This document shows, piece by piece, positions 24,088-36,160 of a stretch of 37,934 bases of DNA. Below the pieces are notes generated by a model. It had not been told where the DNA came from and did no database searches. It was given only the letters and a program-made list of their open reading frames with translations. Source of the stretch: Dehalococcoidales bacterium. Lineage in GTDB: Bacteria > Chloroflexota > Dehalococcoidia > Dehalococcoidales > RBG-16-60-22. The position numbers and the translations under genes were made by a program. Position 1 is the stretch's first letter; each line of letters starts with the position of its first letter. The stretch is taken from contig JAFGHK010000098.1 of NCBI GenBank assembly GCA_016930185.1, forward strand, positions 1 through 37,934, given 5' to 3'.

Positions 24088-26409
24088 TCACCTCCTGCCG
24101 AAGCGTCTTCTTAACGGACCGAGGCGCTTGATAAGGGCGTTATAGACGAGGCGGCGCGCCTTGAGGATTTCCGCTTCTTCCGCCATGGCCGGTCTGTCGC
24201 CCCTCCCCCCGTAGCGACTCTCCAGGTAAGACTGTGTAATATAGTTCAGGGCTTCGGCCTGCCCCGGAAATACCTTCGCCAGACTGCCGGCAAATTCTAG
24301 AGGGGTCTGCTGAGGTTCGGGGACCAGCCCCACCATCGCCGCCAGCCTGCACATATTTACATAGCTGTCGGAAAGCAGTTTCTTCCTGTCCACGCGCCAC
24401 AGCCAGCGGAAGGAAAGCGACCTTACCAGCAGAACGATGCCTATCAATAATGCTATTACCAGGGCCGCGCCGAAAACAAAAAGCAGCGCCTGTCCCAGCT
24501 TGGCGCCGAAAGATAAGGAGTCGGCCCCGCCGGCCGTTACGTCGTCCGTCAGGCTGCCCATATTGAGATTGGCTATGCTCTGGGCATCCGGAGGCGCCGC
24601 CCAGGGCCAGTATGTGCTCCAGTTCTGCGACTGCTCGATGGTGTGGCTGGATACCAGCGGCGTATCGATAGATACCTGACTTTCCGCATTGCCGGGCGTG
24701 GCCTCGATATCCACCCATCCATAGCCGGGGAAATACACCTGCGGCCAGGCATGGTAATACCTGTCGCGTAATATATACTGTCCGGCGACATCACCCGGTT
24801 CTCCCGGGAGATAGCCGATGACAAGTCGCGACGGGACATCGATAGAGCGGAGCATCACCGCCACCGCCGAGGCAAAATGCAGGCAGAAGCCGTCCTGCCG
24901 GTCAAAAAGGAAGTAGGCAACGCTGTCGGCGTCTTCCGGGGGAGCTTCGATCTCCAGCTTGTAAGGAAAGTCGGCAAGGTACTCCACAATGGCCGTTATC
25001 TTTTCATAGGGCGTCGCCGCATTACGGGTAATGTTTTCGCTCAAAAGCCTGATTTCAGGGGGTAAATCGGCAGGCAGCTGGAGATAAACGGCTTTAACGG
25101 CCTCCGAGTAGTTATCTCCGGCGGCGGACAGTTCATCGCTGGCGGCGGTCACGACCCGCGCGGTAACCGTATAACCCTCGCCGGGATTGAGTATGCGCGC
25201 CGCGTTCACGGTCTCGATATCTCCCCCCTCCCCGGTACTCACCCTGGTCGGTATGTCCGCCGAGATAAAGCCGCCGTTGTTCAGCAGTACTTCCGTAAAT
25301 ATCTCGGTGGTAACGGCGTATTGCATGGTTACACCGTCTTCGGATTCTCCCCAGGGCGTATTAGCTTCCAGTAAAATTCTCTCCGCGTCGCTGCTGGTCC
25401 AGCCCTCGGTGGTATAGGTGCTGTACACACTCACCCGCCAGTAGGAGGGTCGCTCGGAGTAAACCACATACTCAATCTCGTCCCCCTGGTTCCATATCTC
25501 CCCGAAGTCGATATCCTTCAGCGAGCCGACCGTGCTTACCGACTGCTTGGATGGCACGACGTTGAAAATATTGTACTTGGACTCCAGGAAGTCCCTCTGC
25601 CAGGGCAGCTTGGTGGCGATATAGTCCTGCAGGCCGGTAGCCCGTACCTGCGGCGTGACCCAGGAAAACGAGGCCGCCACCCCAATTATACAGAGCAGGG
25701 AAATACCCAGATAAAGCAGGCTCCTGCCGGAATAATTGACCGGTCTCTCCTCTTTCAGGCTCCGGCCGGTCATGCGCGTGACCGCCACCAGCAGCGCGGC
25801 GGCAAAAAAGTAGAGGAAGAAGTAAATATAATATGAATCCGGCAGATTGCTAAGATTAAACAGGATAACCAGCCCGCCCATGATGGACGCCCACCAGGCG
25901 TTGTTCCGCCGCAGTACAAACCATATCGAGAGGCTGCCGATTATCCAGGCGAGTAGCGCGATAAATACCACGAAAACTACCTTCTCATCGCCGGTCAGCG
26001 CCGCCGCCGAACCCCGCAACCACGACGAGATAACATCCAGGAAATGAGTAAGCTTGGATGCCGTTTCCGGCGTCGCCAGAACGTTCATGACCTGCCACGC
26101 CGCCACGACCAGGCCGACGACTGCTACGATTAAAAACTTAAACAGTCCGAACATGCGGACTCTCGCCAGCACCACCCCTACGACTATAGAAATCAACAGG
26201 ATTAGCGTTAACGACGGCTGGGGGTCGACCCAGTGCGCCTGCTCTACGGACAGCACGGCCATTTCCAGGGTGAGAAAAACCAGGGCTACCTTCAGCCAGC
26301 TCTGCCAGCCTCCCCACTCCACTCCGCTCTCCCGCGACTTAATATCGCGGTTGCCGGACTGTTTTTTCCAGAAGAAAAACCGCTTCTTTTGCCTCGCGTC
26401 CTTGTTCAC
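24088..26409 (-). CDS. Membrane transglutaminase-like protein (TgpA type)
   Basis: A 773-residue protein with the DUF3488-TGc-DUF4129 architecture. About six N-terminal helices (to residue about 265) are followed by an outer domain. The transglutaminase triad is in DGFCLHFASAVAV (Cys about 508), YYHAWPQVYF (His about 551) and GWVDIEAT (Asp about 566). One helix near 640 (LLFVFGAALVIALLIGIVLL) then leads to a cytoplasmic DUF4129 tail with QTPLEFA. Such proteins occur with MoxR and DUF58 partners, as here; the activity may be protease or transamidase. The start is a GTG 2 bases after the DUF58 stop. Confidence 0.92.
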   Translation of the reverse strand: MNKDARQKKRFFFWKKQSGNRDIKSRESGVEWGGWQSWLKVALVFLTLEMAVLSVEQAHWVDPQPSLTLILLISIVVGVVLARVRMFGLFKFLIVAVVGLVVAAWQVMNVLATPETASKLTHFLDVISSWLRGSAAALTGDEKVVFVVFIALLAWIIGSLSIWFVLRRNNAWWASIMGGLVILFNLSNLPDSYYIYFFLYFFAAALLVAVTRMTGRSLKEERPVNYSGRSLLYLGISLLCIIGVAASFSWVTPQVRATGLQDYIATKLPWQRDFLESKYNIFNVVPSKQSVSTVGSLKDIDFGEIWNQGDEIEYVVYSERPSYWRVSVYSTYTTEGWTSSDAERILLEANTPWGESEDGVTMQYAVTTEIFTEVLLNNGGFISADIPTRVSTGEGGDIETVNAARILNPGEGYTVTARVVTAASDELSAAGDNYSEAVKAVYLQLPADLPPEIRLLSENITRNAATPYEKITAIVEYLADFPYKLEIEAPPEDADSVAYFLFDRQDGFCLHFASAVAVMLRSIDVPSRLVIGYLPGEPGDVAGQYILRDRYYHAWPQVYFPGYGWVDIEATPGNAESQVSIDTPLVSSHTIEQSQNWSTYWPWAAPPDAQSIANLNMGSLTDDVTAGGADSLSFGAKLGQALLFVFGAALVIALLIGIVLLVRSLSFRWLWRVDRKKLLSDSYVNMCRLAAMVGLVPEPQQTPLEFAGSLAKVFPGQAEALNYITQSYLESRYGGRGDRPAMAEEAEILKARRLVYNALIKRLGPLRRRFGRR

Positions 26410-26411
26410 GG

Positions 26412-27644
26412 CTAATACCCCATCCCCGTATATGGCAGTGGCGAAAGAATAAATCGACTGTCCAGGGCCCTGCCCAGCTCCGCGCCCCGCCTGACGGTAT
26501 AAACATACATGCCGCTTGCGACCAGGCCGCGCGAGGTTTCAGCCGCGCTTACATCTCCCCCGAAGGTAGCGGCGTCCAGCAGGACGGCGGTGACCACGGT
26601 ACTGCGGCCGGCGAGTCGCCGCAGGGCGGCCTGTATATTGCCGGAAGGGGTGATAATAACGACTGCGGAACCCGGCTCGAAACGCTCCTCCTGTGAGGCC
26701 AGTAAAGCATCGAGCGTCAGTCTGCTGTTGGCCTTGATTACCGCCAGCGCCTGCATCAGTTCTTCCAGGTGCTCGTCGCCGGTGTCCGGCAGGAAAAGAA
26801 AAGACTTATCGCCGGAAGCCATCAGCCCCACGTTCTTTTCGCTGTCGATGTATTTTTTAATCAGGGACGCAGCGATTGTCACGGCGTATTCTTCGGTCGT
26901 TTCTTCCCCCTCGCCGAAATGCGCCGTTTCGTGCATGTCCAGCACAATCCAGATATCTTTATATGAATAATTAACCGTATCGGGGTCGAATTCCTTGACC
27001 ATCAGGTTGCCCGTGTGCGCCGTGGTACGCCAGTGGATGTTGCGCAGGCTGTCGCCGCTGATATACTGCCGTACGCGTGCGGCGTTGATGCCTGACTCGC
27101 TGGTGAACCAGCGCCGCTTGCTCGCCCCCGGCTCCTGCCGCGGCAGCGCCTGGAAAAAAGGCAGGTCGATACTCTTGGGATAGACGATGATGCTCCTCTT
27201 GTTCATGATGCGCTCTTTTACCGAAAAGAACCCGAGGGGGTCGGTAACTTTGACGATGAAATTGCCCATGTCGTACGAGCCGCGCCGGCGTCCTATGCCC
27301 TCGCCGCGCCAGCTGTAAGACCCCTGCGCCGGCAGGTGGAAGGTAGCCGTGCCCTGGTAGTCCGGTAAATCCGTGTCCTCCCGCGCCTCTATTAAGGCGG
27401 TAGGCAGCCTGCCCCGGTTGTAAAAGGTGTATTCCTGCTCGAAACGTTCCCCCACCCGGCAGGACCGCGATAGCTTGGTCACTTTGCCGTCGATGCGGCG
27501 GACATTCATGCGCATCCATATATAGCTCATGAAAAGCAGCGCTACCAGGAAAATAAAAAAGCGCCACAGCATAATCGACCCGGTGGCTAAGGCCAAGGCT
27601 AACGTGAAAATCAGGATAACGGTGACAGGCCAGCGAATTCTCAT
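26412..27644 (-). CDS. DUF58 domain protein
   Basis: A 410-residue protein with two N-terminal helices (residues about 5-45) and a C-terminal VWA-like DUF58 domain. The conserved block is ARVRQYISGDSLRNIHWRTTAH, followed by LMVKEFD and the DIWIVLDM strand, whose DxH replaces the DxSxS of true MIDAS sites. This middle gene of a moxR-DUF58-transglutaminase set probably couples the MoxR ATPase to an envelope process; the biochemical role is unknown. No ribosome-binding site is obvious before the ATG. Confidence 0.92.
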   Translation of the reverse strand: MRIRWPVTVILIFTLALALATGSIMLWRFFIFLVALLFMSYIWMRMNVRRIDGKVTKLSRSCRVGERFEQEYTFYNRGRLPTALIEAREDTDLPDYQGTATFHLPAQGSYSWRGEGIGRRRGSYDMGNFIVKVTDPLGFFSVKERIMNKRSIIVYPKSIDLPFFQALPRQEPGASKRRWFTSESGINAARVRQYISGDSLRNIHWRTTAHTGNLMVKEFDPDTVNYSYKDIWIVLDMHETAHFGEGEETTEEYAVTIAASLIKKYIDSEKNVGLMASGDKSFLFLPDTGDEHLEELMQALAVIKANSRLTLDALLASQEERFEPGSAVVIITPSGNIQAALRRLAGRSTVVTAVLLDAATFGGDVSAAETSRGLVASGMYVYTVRRGAELGRALDSRFILSPLPYTGMGY

Positions 27645-27690
27645 TTTTCAAAAGCCGTGAAAAGGACTATTCCCTATTGTTACCCCCGGT

Positions 27691-28698
27691 TTATCGTTCG
27701 GGGATTGCGCCGGGCACGGGCGTGCTCTTCAGTATTTCGGCTATAAAGGTACGGCTGTCCTTGCCCTGTGACTGCCCTGCGGAGGACACCAGCGAGCGGT
27801 GCGCCAGGGCGGGCTCGGCCAGGGCTTTAATATCATCCGGCAAAACGTAATCGCGTCCCAGCAGTAGGGCCCATGCCTGCGCCGTGCGGAAAAGGGCCAG
27901 CGAGCCGCGCGGCGACGCGCCGAGGTATATCGACGGGTGGCGGCGGGTCGCCTCCACCAGCGTCACGATGTACTGCTTGACAAGGTCGTCCACATAGACC
28001 TTTTTGACCGTCTCCTGGAGCATTACAACATCTGCTACTTCGACTACGGGGCTGATTTGCTCGATGGGGTGGATAATCTGCTGTTTTTCTATAATGGCTA
28101 TCTCTTCCTCTGCGGATGGATAGCCGATGTTAATCCGCAGTAAAAACCTGTCCAGCTGGGCTTCGGGGAGGGGAAAAGTGCCCTCGTACTCGATTGGGTT
28201 CTGCGTGGCCAGGACATGGAAGGGTAAGGGCATCTTGTGCGTGACGCCTTCCACGGTAAGCTGTCTTTCCTCCATTGCCTCCAGCAGGGCCGACTGCACT
28301 CGCGGTGTGGCGCGGTTTATCTCGTCCGCCAGCACCACCTGCGCGTCGATAGGGCCGGGGTGAAACTCGAAATCGCCGGTTTTTTGATTATAAACGGTAA
28401 CGCCGATGATATCGCCGGGCAGCATATCCGGCGTGAACTGGATACGCTTGAAACTGCAGTGAATCGACTTCGCCAGGCTACGGGCCAGCATGGTCTTGCC
28501 CAGACCGGGGGCGTCCTCGATAAGCAGGTGCCCCTGGCTTATTAAAGCTATGACCGCCAGACGTACCGCCTCCGGCTTGCCGACCATTACTTTTTCTACG
28601 TTCTGGACGATTTTTTCGGCTAGCTTTTTGGCTTTATCTATATCAACGTCCGGTTTGGCTCTTTCCGTTTCCGTTCCCATGTCTAATTTCTTCGCCAT
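27691..28698 (-). CDS. MoxR-family AAA+ ATPase
   Basis: A 335-residue AAA+ ATPase. Walker A is DAPGLGKT, Walker B is [23 protein letters not shown], sensor 1 is HVLATQNP and the arginine-finger region [12 protein letters not shown] follows. MoxR proteins act as chaperones or activators of VWA and DUF58 partners. The track ATG at 28722 overlaps the -10 box of a promoter, so the ATG at 28698, with CAGGAG just upstream, is chosen. It heads the operon and is transcribed divergently from gyrB. Confidence 0.94.
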   Translation of the reverse strand: MAKKLDMGTETERAKPDVDIDKAKKLAEKIVQNVEKVMVGKPEAVRLAVIALISQGHLLIEDAPGLGKTMLARSLAKSIHCSFKRIQFTPDMLPGDIIGVTVYNQKTGDFEFHPGPIDAQVVLADEINRATPRVQSALLEAMEERQLTVEGVTHKMPLPFHVLATQNPIEYEGTFPLPEAQLDRFLLRINIGYPSAEEEIAIIEKQQIIHPIEQISPVVEVADVVMLQETVKKVYVDDLVKQYIVTLVEATRRHPSIYLGASPRGSLALFRTAQAWALLLGRDYVLPDDIKALAEPALAHRSLVSSAGQSQGKDSRTFIAEILKSTPVPGAIPER

Positions 28699-28712
28699 AA
28701 TCTCCTGATTCG

Positions 28713-28741
28713 AGTATATCATAAGAAAAAATGGTACACAA
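28713..28741 (-). promoter_or_regulatory. Promoter of the moxR operon
   Basis: TTGTGT, 17 bases, then TGATATACT (extended -10) on the minus strand. The -10 covers the track's first ATG codon and so decides the moxR start. Confidence 0.5.
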
Positions 28742-28817
28742 AAGAACTCTTCTTTAACAAATAGTCACACATAGGGCCCAACGGTGCCGCTCCGCCTTAA
28801 AAATGCCCCTTTTTTCC

Positions 28818-28846
28818 TTTACTGTAAAGCTATAAAATGATATAAT
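28818..28846 (+). promoter_or_regulatory. Promoter of gyrB
   Basis: TTTACT, 17 bases, then a perfect TATAAT. Transcription would start near 28853, giving a leader of about 138 nt. The 292-base moxR-gyrB gap otherwise shows no gene; the 61-codon minus-strand ORF in it has no family features. Confidence 0.65.
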
Positions 28847-28975
28847 AATAACGGTCAAATGAGTGAAATATCCGGTTTTCACAGGGCATATCATCATGTG
28901 GCCGCCAACTGCACAGGGAATACCATTCCCCGCGAACACCAGCCTGCGAGTGTCTCCTATTATCCCGACCGTTAA

Positions 28976-31623
<2,648 letters not shown>

Positions 31624-31718
31624 TGTCATCAACCTCCCTTCGTTTGTGCCACACAAGCAAATTCTAGCGAATCTAAGACCTTTTTTGGTCTCCTGACATA
31701 TTATCCATGCGCGCCTAT

Positions 31719-31746
31719 ATAATAGCACAAAAAAAGAAAGTGTCTA
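31719..31746 (-). promoter_or_regulatory. Promoter of the lipoprotein gene
   Basis: TAGACA, 16 bases, TATTAT on the minus strand, each box one mismatch from consensus. The -35 box overlaps the stem of the folE terminator. The leader contains a small AGACC/GGTCT hairpin at 31676-31691. Confidence 0.55.
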
Positions 31747-31780
31747 GACCGGCGGGAAAAGGGTTTCCTGTTCTGGTCTA
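31729..31780 (-). terminator. Terminator after folE
   Basis: On the minus strand TAGACC (31775-31780) and GGTCTA (31745-31750) close a stem around an inner GGAAA/TTTCC hairpin, followed by CTTTCTTTTTTT. It begins within the folE stop codon and ends the hom-thrC-folE unit. Confidence 0.55.
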
Positions 31781-32341
31781 TTTACCCTGAATAATAGAGA
31801 AGAACTCGGCGCGGCTGGCAGCCTTGGAGCGGAAGGCGCCCCGCAGCGCTGAAGTGATAACGTTACTGCCGGGCTTTTTAATACCCCGCATAATCATGCA
31901 CATATGCTCCGCCTGCACAACCACCCCCACCCCGCTGGCTTTAAGTCCTTTATAGATAGTATCCGCGATGTCCGTGGTCATCCGTTCCTGTACCTGCGGC
32001 CGGCGGGCAATCGTCTCCACCACTCTGGCTAGCTTGCTGATGCCTACGATACGCCCCTCATCATTGGGAATATAACCCACGTGGGCTACCCCAAAGAAAG
32101 GCAGCAGGTGGTGTTCGCACATGGAATAAAACGGGATGTCCTTCAGCACCACCATCTCCCGGTGCCCCATCTCAAAGCCTACCTCCAGGTCTTCGCCGGC
32201 GTCTTTATGCAAACCCTGAAAAAGCTCGGCGTACATTTCCGCCACACGCTGCGGCGTTTCCTCCAATCCTTCCCGGGAGGGGTCTTCGCCGATAGCTTCG
32301 ATGATTTCATGTACCGCTTTTTCTATTTTTGCCTTGTTCAT
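31778..32341 (-). CDS. folE: GTP cyclohydrolase I
   Basis: A 187-residue type I enzyme that turns GTP into dihydroneopterin triphosphate for folate. Zinc ligands are C75 and H78 in MCEHHLLPF and C148 in AEHMCMIMRG. REGLEETPQRVAEMY, GISKLARVVE, RRPQVQERMT and the closing TSALRGAFR are family motifs. The length is normal for a bacterial enzyme. It starts 15 bases after thrC and ends in a terminator, so it is the last gene of the SurA-like/hom/thrC/folE group, an unusual partner for threonine synthesis. Confidence 0.97.
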   Translation of the reverse strand: MNKAKIEKAVHEIIEAIGEDPSREGLEETPQRVAEMYAELFQGLHKDAGEDLEVGFEMGHREMVVLKDIPFYSMCEHHLLPFFGVAHVGYIPNDEGRIVGISKLARVVETIARRPQVQERMTTDIADTIYKGLKASGVGVVVQAEHMCMIMRGIKKPGSNVITSALRGAFRSKAASRAEFFSIIQGK

Positions 32342-32356
32342 AATGCCCGTCTCCTT

Positions 32357-33412
32357 TTACTTGCCCCACCCCAGGGCCTTCTCTACCGCCTCGGCATCGC
32401 CGGGGAGCTCAAGAATCTTGGGGGTCTTTTTCAGAGCTGTCTCGGTATCTTTAAGTCCGTTGCCGGTTACGATACATACGATTACCTGTTGGGAAAATTT
32501 ACGACCCTGCTGCGTCAGCTTAACCAGGCCTGCCAGCGACGCCCCCGAAGCCGGCTCCCCGAAAATCCCCGCCTCTGACGCCATGATTCTTTGCGCCGCC
32601 AGTATTTCCTCGTCGCTGACCATATCTATGATGCCGTCGGACTCGTCGCGGGCAGCGACGGCCTTCTGCCAGCTGGCCGGGTTGCCGATGCGTATGGCGG
32701 TAGCCACCGTTTCCGGCTTCTCGACTACATGCCCCCTTACGATAGGCGCCGCCCCCTCGGCCTGGAAGCCGTACATCTTCGGCTTTTTAGTCGCCTTGCC
32801 CGCCTCGTAATATTCCTTGAAGCCCTTCCAGTAGGCCGTGATGTTGCCTGCATTGCCCACCGGCAAAAAGAGGTAGTCCGGCGCGTCGCCGAGGACATCG
32901 ATAATCTCGAAAGCGGCGGTCTTTTGCCCCTCGATGCGGTTGGGATTGAGAGAATTTACCAGCGTTACCGGGTTTCTCTCCGAGAGCTTGCGGACGATTT
33001 TAAGCGCCATGTCAAAATTGCCGTCGATGGCGACGATTTTCGCCCCGTAAACGATTGCCTGCGCCAGTTTACCCAGGGCGATTTTCCCGCCGGGGATAAC
33101 GACCACGCATTCAAGCCCGCAGTAAGCGGCAAAGGCGGCGGCCGAAGCGCTGGTGTTGCCCGTCGAGGCGCATATTACAGCCTTGCTGCCCTCCTCCACC
33201 GCTTTAGCCACCGCCACCACCATGCCCCGGTCCTTGAAAGAGCCGGTAGGCTGGCAGCCCTCCAGCTTAAAATAAAGCTCGCCGCAGCCGTACTTTTTCG
33301 CCAGCTTATCGCTCTTGACCAGCGGCGTGTCCCCCTCCCCGATTGTAAACATGGGGGTCTTGCCGGTAACGGGGAGGTATTTTTTATATTGCTCAATAAC
33401 GCCCTTTTTCAG
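32357..33412 (-). CDS. thrC: Threonine synthase, probable CTG start
   Basis: A PLP enzyme converting O-phosphohomoserine to threonine. The PLP lysine is in QPTGSFKDRGM, the phosphate loop is PVGNAGNITAYWKG, and ASTGNTSASAAA and NPASWQKAV are typical. The track start, ATG at 33352, cuts off conserved N-terminal residues. The frame is open upstream and encodes KKGVIEQYKKYLPVTGKTP, which closely matches the start of Bacillus-type ThrC. No ATG, GTG or TTG occurs there, but a CTG at 33412 lies 6 bases after a perfect AAGGAGG. I therefore extend to CTG, giving 351 residues. The hom stop lies between the ribosome-binding site and this CTG. Confidence 0.9.
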   Translation of the reverse strand: MKKGVIEQYKKYLPVTGKTPMFTIGEGDTPLVKSDKLAKKYGCGELYFKLEGCQPTGSFKDRGMVVAVAKAVEEGSKAVICASTGNTSASAAAFAAYCGLECVVVIPGGKIALGKLAQAIVYGAKIVAIDGNFDMALKIVRKLSERNPVTLVNSLNPNRIEGQKTAAFEIIDVLGDAPDYLFLPVGNAGNITAYWKGFKEYYEAGKATKKPKMYGFQAEGAAPIVRGHVVEKPETVATAIRIGNPASWQKAVAARDESDGIIDMVSDEEILAAQRIMASEAGIFGEPASGASLAGLVKLTQQGRKFSQQVIVCIVTGNGLKDTETALKKTPKILELPGDAEAVEKALGWGK

Positions 33413-33414
33413 CG

Positions 33415-34728
33415 TTAGCCTCCTTCTATATCCTCCACGCGGATAAAGTTGCTTACTTCCTTCACTACTTCAAGCCCTCCGAGCTGGCGGATGGCTTTCT
33501 GCATGGCTTTTTCCCCGGCCGGGTGCGTCATAATCACGATTTCCGCCGTCTTCGTTTTTTCGTCCGACTCCGGCTGGATGGCCGATGAGATGCTGATTTT
33601 ATTCCTGCCGAACACGGCTGAAATCTGCGCCAGCACGCCGGGTCGGTCTTTGGCCGCCAGCCTGATATAATACTGCGTCACGATATCGGCCATGGGCTTG
33701 ATGGTCTTGCCGGGCACTTCCTTCCAGGTTGAAAGACTGCCCACGCCCAGCGCGATTTTTCGCGCCGACGAAACAACATCCGCAACGACGGCGCTGGAAG
33801 TGGGCCTGGCGCCGGCGCCCTCGCCGACGAACATCACCTTGCCCACCAGGTCGCCTTCTACATGCACGGCATTGTAAACGCCGTCTATCTTGGCCAGGAA
33901 AGAGTCCTGCGGTATAAATACCGGGTGTACCCTGGCTTCGATGGTATCTTCATTCTGCTTGGCTATCGCCAGCAGCTTGATGGCAAAGCCGAGTTCCCGG
34001 GCGTAGCGGAAGTCGCGCCCGGTCAGGCGCGTAATCCCCTCGCAGTAAATATCTTGAGGCCGCACCCGCATCTGGAACGCCAGCGAGGTAAGTATGGCCA
34101 GCTTGTAATTGGCGTCTGTACCCTCGATATCGTTTTCCGGGTTTGGTTCCGCGTAGCCAAGTTTCTGGGCTTTCTTCAGCGCCGAGGCAAAGTCCGTGCC
34201 TTCTTTAGCCATCATCGAGAGGATATAGTTGGTGGTCCCGTTGATAATGGCATAGATGGCGTTTATCTTATTCGCCACCAGGTCGTGCTTGAACGGGGCG
34301 ATAAGCGGAATGCCCCCGCCGACGCTTGCCTCGTATTGCAGCCCGACCCCTTTTTTCTGCGCCAGGGCCAGCAGTTCTATGCCGCGCTTGGCAATCAGCT
34401 CTTTGTTGGAGGTGATTACATGCTTGCCCCCGTTAATGGCCCTTTTCAGGTAGTCGAACGCCGGTTTCTCCCCGCCGATAGCTTCGACGACGATATCGAT
34501 GCCGGGCTCGCGGAAAAATTCGTCATCATCGGTGGTGAACAGTCGGGCAGACATCTTCTTTGCCTGCGGGCGCTTTAAGTCCTGCGGCAGGACCTTAATC
34601 TTGCGCAGGATGAGCGGGCAGCCGACCTTTTCCGCCAGTTCATCGGCTTTCTCCGTGAGTACCCTGGCGACCTGTCCGGCGATTACCCCCAGACCCAGTA
34701 ACCCGATACCTATGCTTTTCTTCTTCAT
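33415..34728 (-). CDS. hom: Homoserine dehydrogenase with ACT domain
   Basis: A 437-residue enzyme reducing aspartate semialdehyde to homoserine. It has the NAD(P) loop GLLGLGVIAGQVARVL, then VVEAIGGEKPA, HVITSNKELIAKRG, ASVGGGIPLI and the substrate segment NGTTNYILSMM. AEPNPENDIEGTDANYKLAIL carries catalytic residues. The C-terminal ACT domain (YYIRLAAKDRPGVLAQISAV) is the usual site of threonine feedback. The track start is too long; ATG 34728 has GGGGAA in place and yields the standard N-terminus. thrC follows directly; homoserine kinase (thrB) is not in the window. Confidence 0.96.
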   Translation of the reverse strand: MKKKSIGIGLLGLGVIAGQVARVLTEKADELAEKVGCPLILRKIKVLPQDLKRPQAKKMSARLFTTDDDEFFREPGIDIVVEAIGGEKPAFDYLKRAINGGKHVITSNKELIAKRGIELLALAQKKGVGLQYEASVGGGIPLIAPFKHDLVANKINAIYAIINGTTNYILSMMAKEGTDFASALKKAQKLGYAEPNPENDIEGTDANYKLAILTSLAFQMRVRPQDIYCEGITRLTGRDFRYARELGFAIKLLAIAKQNEDTIEARVHPVFIPQDSFLAKIDGVYNAVHVEGDLVGKVMFVGEGAGARPTSSAVVADVVSSARKIALGVGSLSTWKEVPGKTIKPMADIVTQYYIRLAAKDRPGVLAQISAVFGRNKISISSAIQPESDEKTKTAEIVIMTHPAGEKAMQKAIRQLGGLEVVKEVSNFIRVEDIEGG

Positions 34729-34747
34729 TTTATGTTCCCCTGACACT

Positions 34748-36031
34748 TTACAACTGCCGGCGCGCTCGTTCAACAGCCCACTCGTCCAGTTCGAAATCTT
34801 CAAGCAGGTGATTGATTATAAACTCCGTAGACTCTTCATGCATTTTAGTCGACCATTCGCTATAAAGGCTTTCAATTAACGTATCCCGGTCTTCAGTGGA
34901 TAACGTCCGGTTTTCGTCTCTATCGACAACCTGCACTACCCAGGCACCGCCCCGCGTGTACAGGGTATCTTCGCGCAAGGGCTGGCTCCACTGCCCTATT
35001 TCCACTGTCGGACTGAACACATATCCGTTGAAAACATTGGTGATGTTTTGCGTGACGCTAATCAAGCCGAGTTCGCCGTGTCCGGCTTCTGAAGAGCTGT
35101 ACTGGGATAAATTATCGGCAATAGGAGCAAGGTCTTCCCCGGCTTCCAGCCTGGCTCTGACTTCTATTGCCAGCTCCTCATTGCTTAAAAAGAGAGCCGA
35201 CACATTGGCAGTGTTCTCGTCCGACCCTTCATTGACCCGAAGCAACCAGTATCCCAGCTGTTTATAAGACTCGTTATCGCTCAAGGGCGGGCTTACGTCT
35301 CCCGGATTTACATTCATATCTTTTACATATTCAAATGGAATTTCAGAGACCAGCTGGTCTTCCAATATGCTTATGGGATGCCACCCGAAATCACCCCCAT
35401 TTTGCTTGGAATAATAGTTAAGCGCATATTCCTCGGCCAGCATCGTGAAATTTTCGCCGTTGATAATCAGTTCACGTAGCATCGCGGCCACGGCATCGCT
35501 TTCCACCAGCATAGCCCTCACGTGCACCTGATTAGCGGTCGCCGATACCATATTTTCAAAATATCCGCTTTTTACCTCGTGTGGTAATAATTGTCCCCTG
35601 ACCATATTCAAGGCGAATTCGCTGACAGGAATACCGGTGCCTTCCAGGTATTGTGCGGCTTCCTCGTCGCTGATAACGATACCTAGCTCGGCCGCCTTCT
35701 GTATCAGCAGTGCTTCAGTTATAATCTGGCCCGCCACCGAACTTGCTATTTGCGCCACGTCTCCGGAAGCCGGGTTGCTACCGTAAAAAACCAGCGCGTC
35801 GATATAATAGGCGGCATCGTACTTTTTATCGAATACCTCGATTACCGTTTTATGCATCGGCAAATATTCGCCCACCAGCCATCCACCCAGAATAATGCCG
35901 ATAATAGCAACGACAATTGCAATTCCCCCGAAGAAGAATATACGCTGCCGACGCTGCTGCTTTTTATAATGCGACAACTGACGTTTGGTGTATTCGCGTG
36001 GTTTGCTTTCGGTTTTTCTTTTCTTAGCCAA
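34748..36031 (-). CDS. Membrane-anchored SurA/PpiC-like peptidyl-prolyl isomerase
   Basis: A 427-residue protein with a very basic cytoplasmic start (KRKTESKPREYTKRQLSHYK), one helix (IFFFGGIAIVVAIIGIILGGWLV, about 31-53) and a large outer part. A SurA_N-like helical region is followed by two parvulin-like stretches. The first, with VHVRAMLVES and GGDFGWHP, is near 165-220; the second, with VSALFLSNEELAIEVRARLE and GHGELGLIS, is near 280-330. It would help fold exported proteins. The start is a TTG with AAGGGA 9 bases upstream. It precedes hom by 19 bases. The catalytic state of the second unit is uncertain. Confidence 0.87.
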   Translation of the reverse strand: MAKKRKTESKPREYTKRQLSHYKKQQRRQRIFFFGGIAIVVAIIGIILGGWLVGEYLPMHKTVIEVFDKKYDAAYYIDALVFYGSNPASGDVAQIASSVAGQIITEALLIQKAAELGIVISDEEAAQYLEGTGIPVSEFALNMVRGQLLPHEVKSGYFENMVSATANQVHVRAMLVESDAVAAMLRELIINGENFTMLAEEYALNYYSKQNGGDFGWHPISILEDQLVSEIPFEYVKDMNVNPGDVSPPLSDNESYKQLGYWLLRVNEGSDENTANVSALFLSNEELAIEVRARLEAGEDLAPIADNLSQYSSSEAGHGELGLISVTQNITNVFNGYVFSPTVEIGQWSQPLREDTLYTRGGAWVVQVVDRDENRTLSTEDRDTLIESLYSEWSTKMHEESTEFIINHLLEDFELDEWAVERARRQL

Positions 36032-36160
36032 GTTAGTATCCCTTCATCTCAAATTATAAAATCACCCCGGTACTTAACATATATTATTTATAATGTAATG
36101 GATTGAAGGACTGATTTCAAATATTGCCTGTTACAATGCTGATAATCTGAATTTTTTAAG

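Noticed and set aside
26971-27651. 226-codon minus-strand ORF overlapping DUF58
   Set aside because: It is a shifted frame of DUF58; the DUF58 frame holds the conserved block ISGDSLRNIHWRTTAH.
28754-28939. 61-codon ORF in the moxR-gyrB gap
   Set aside because: No ribosome-binding site, no family features, and it covers the gyrB promoter.
33353-33420. Frameshift or sequencing error as explanation of the missing thrC start
   Set aside because: The upstream frame is open and matches the family continuously, so an alternative start codon explains it without an error.
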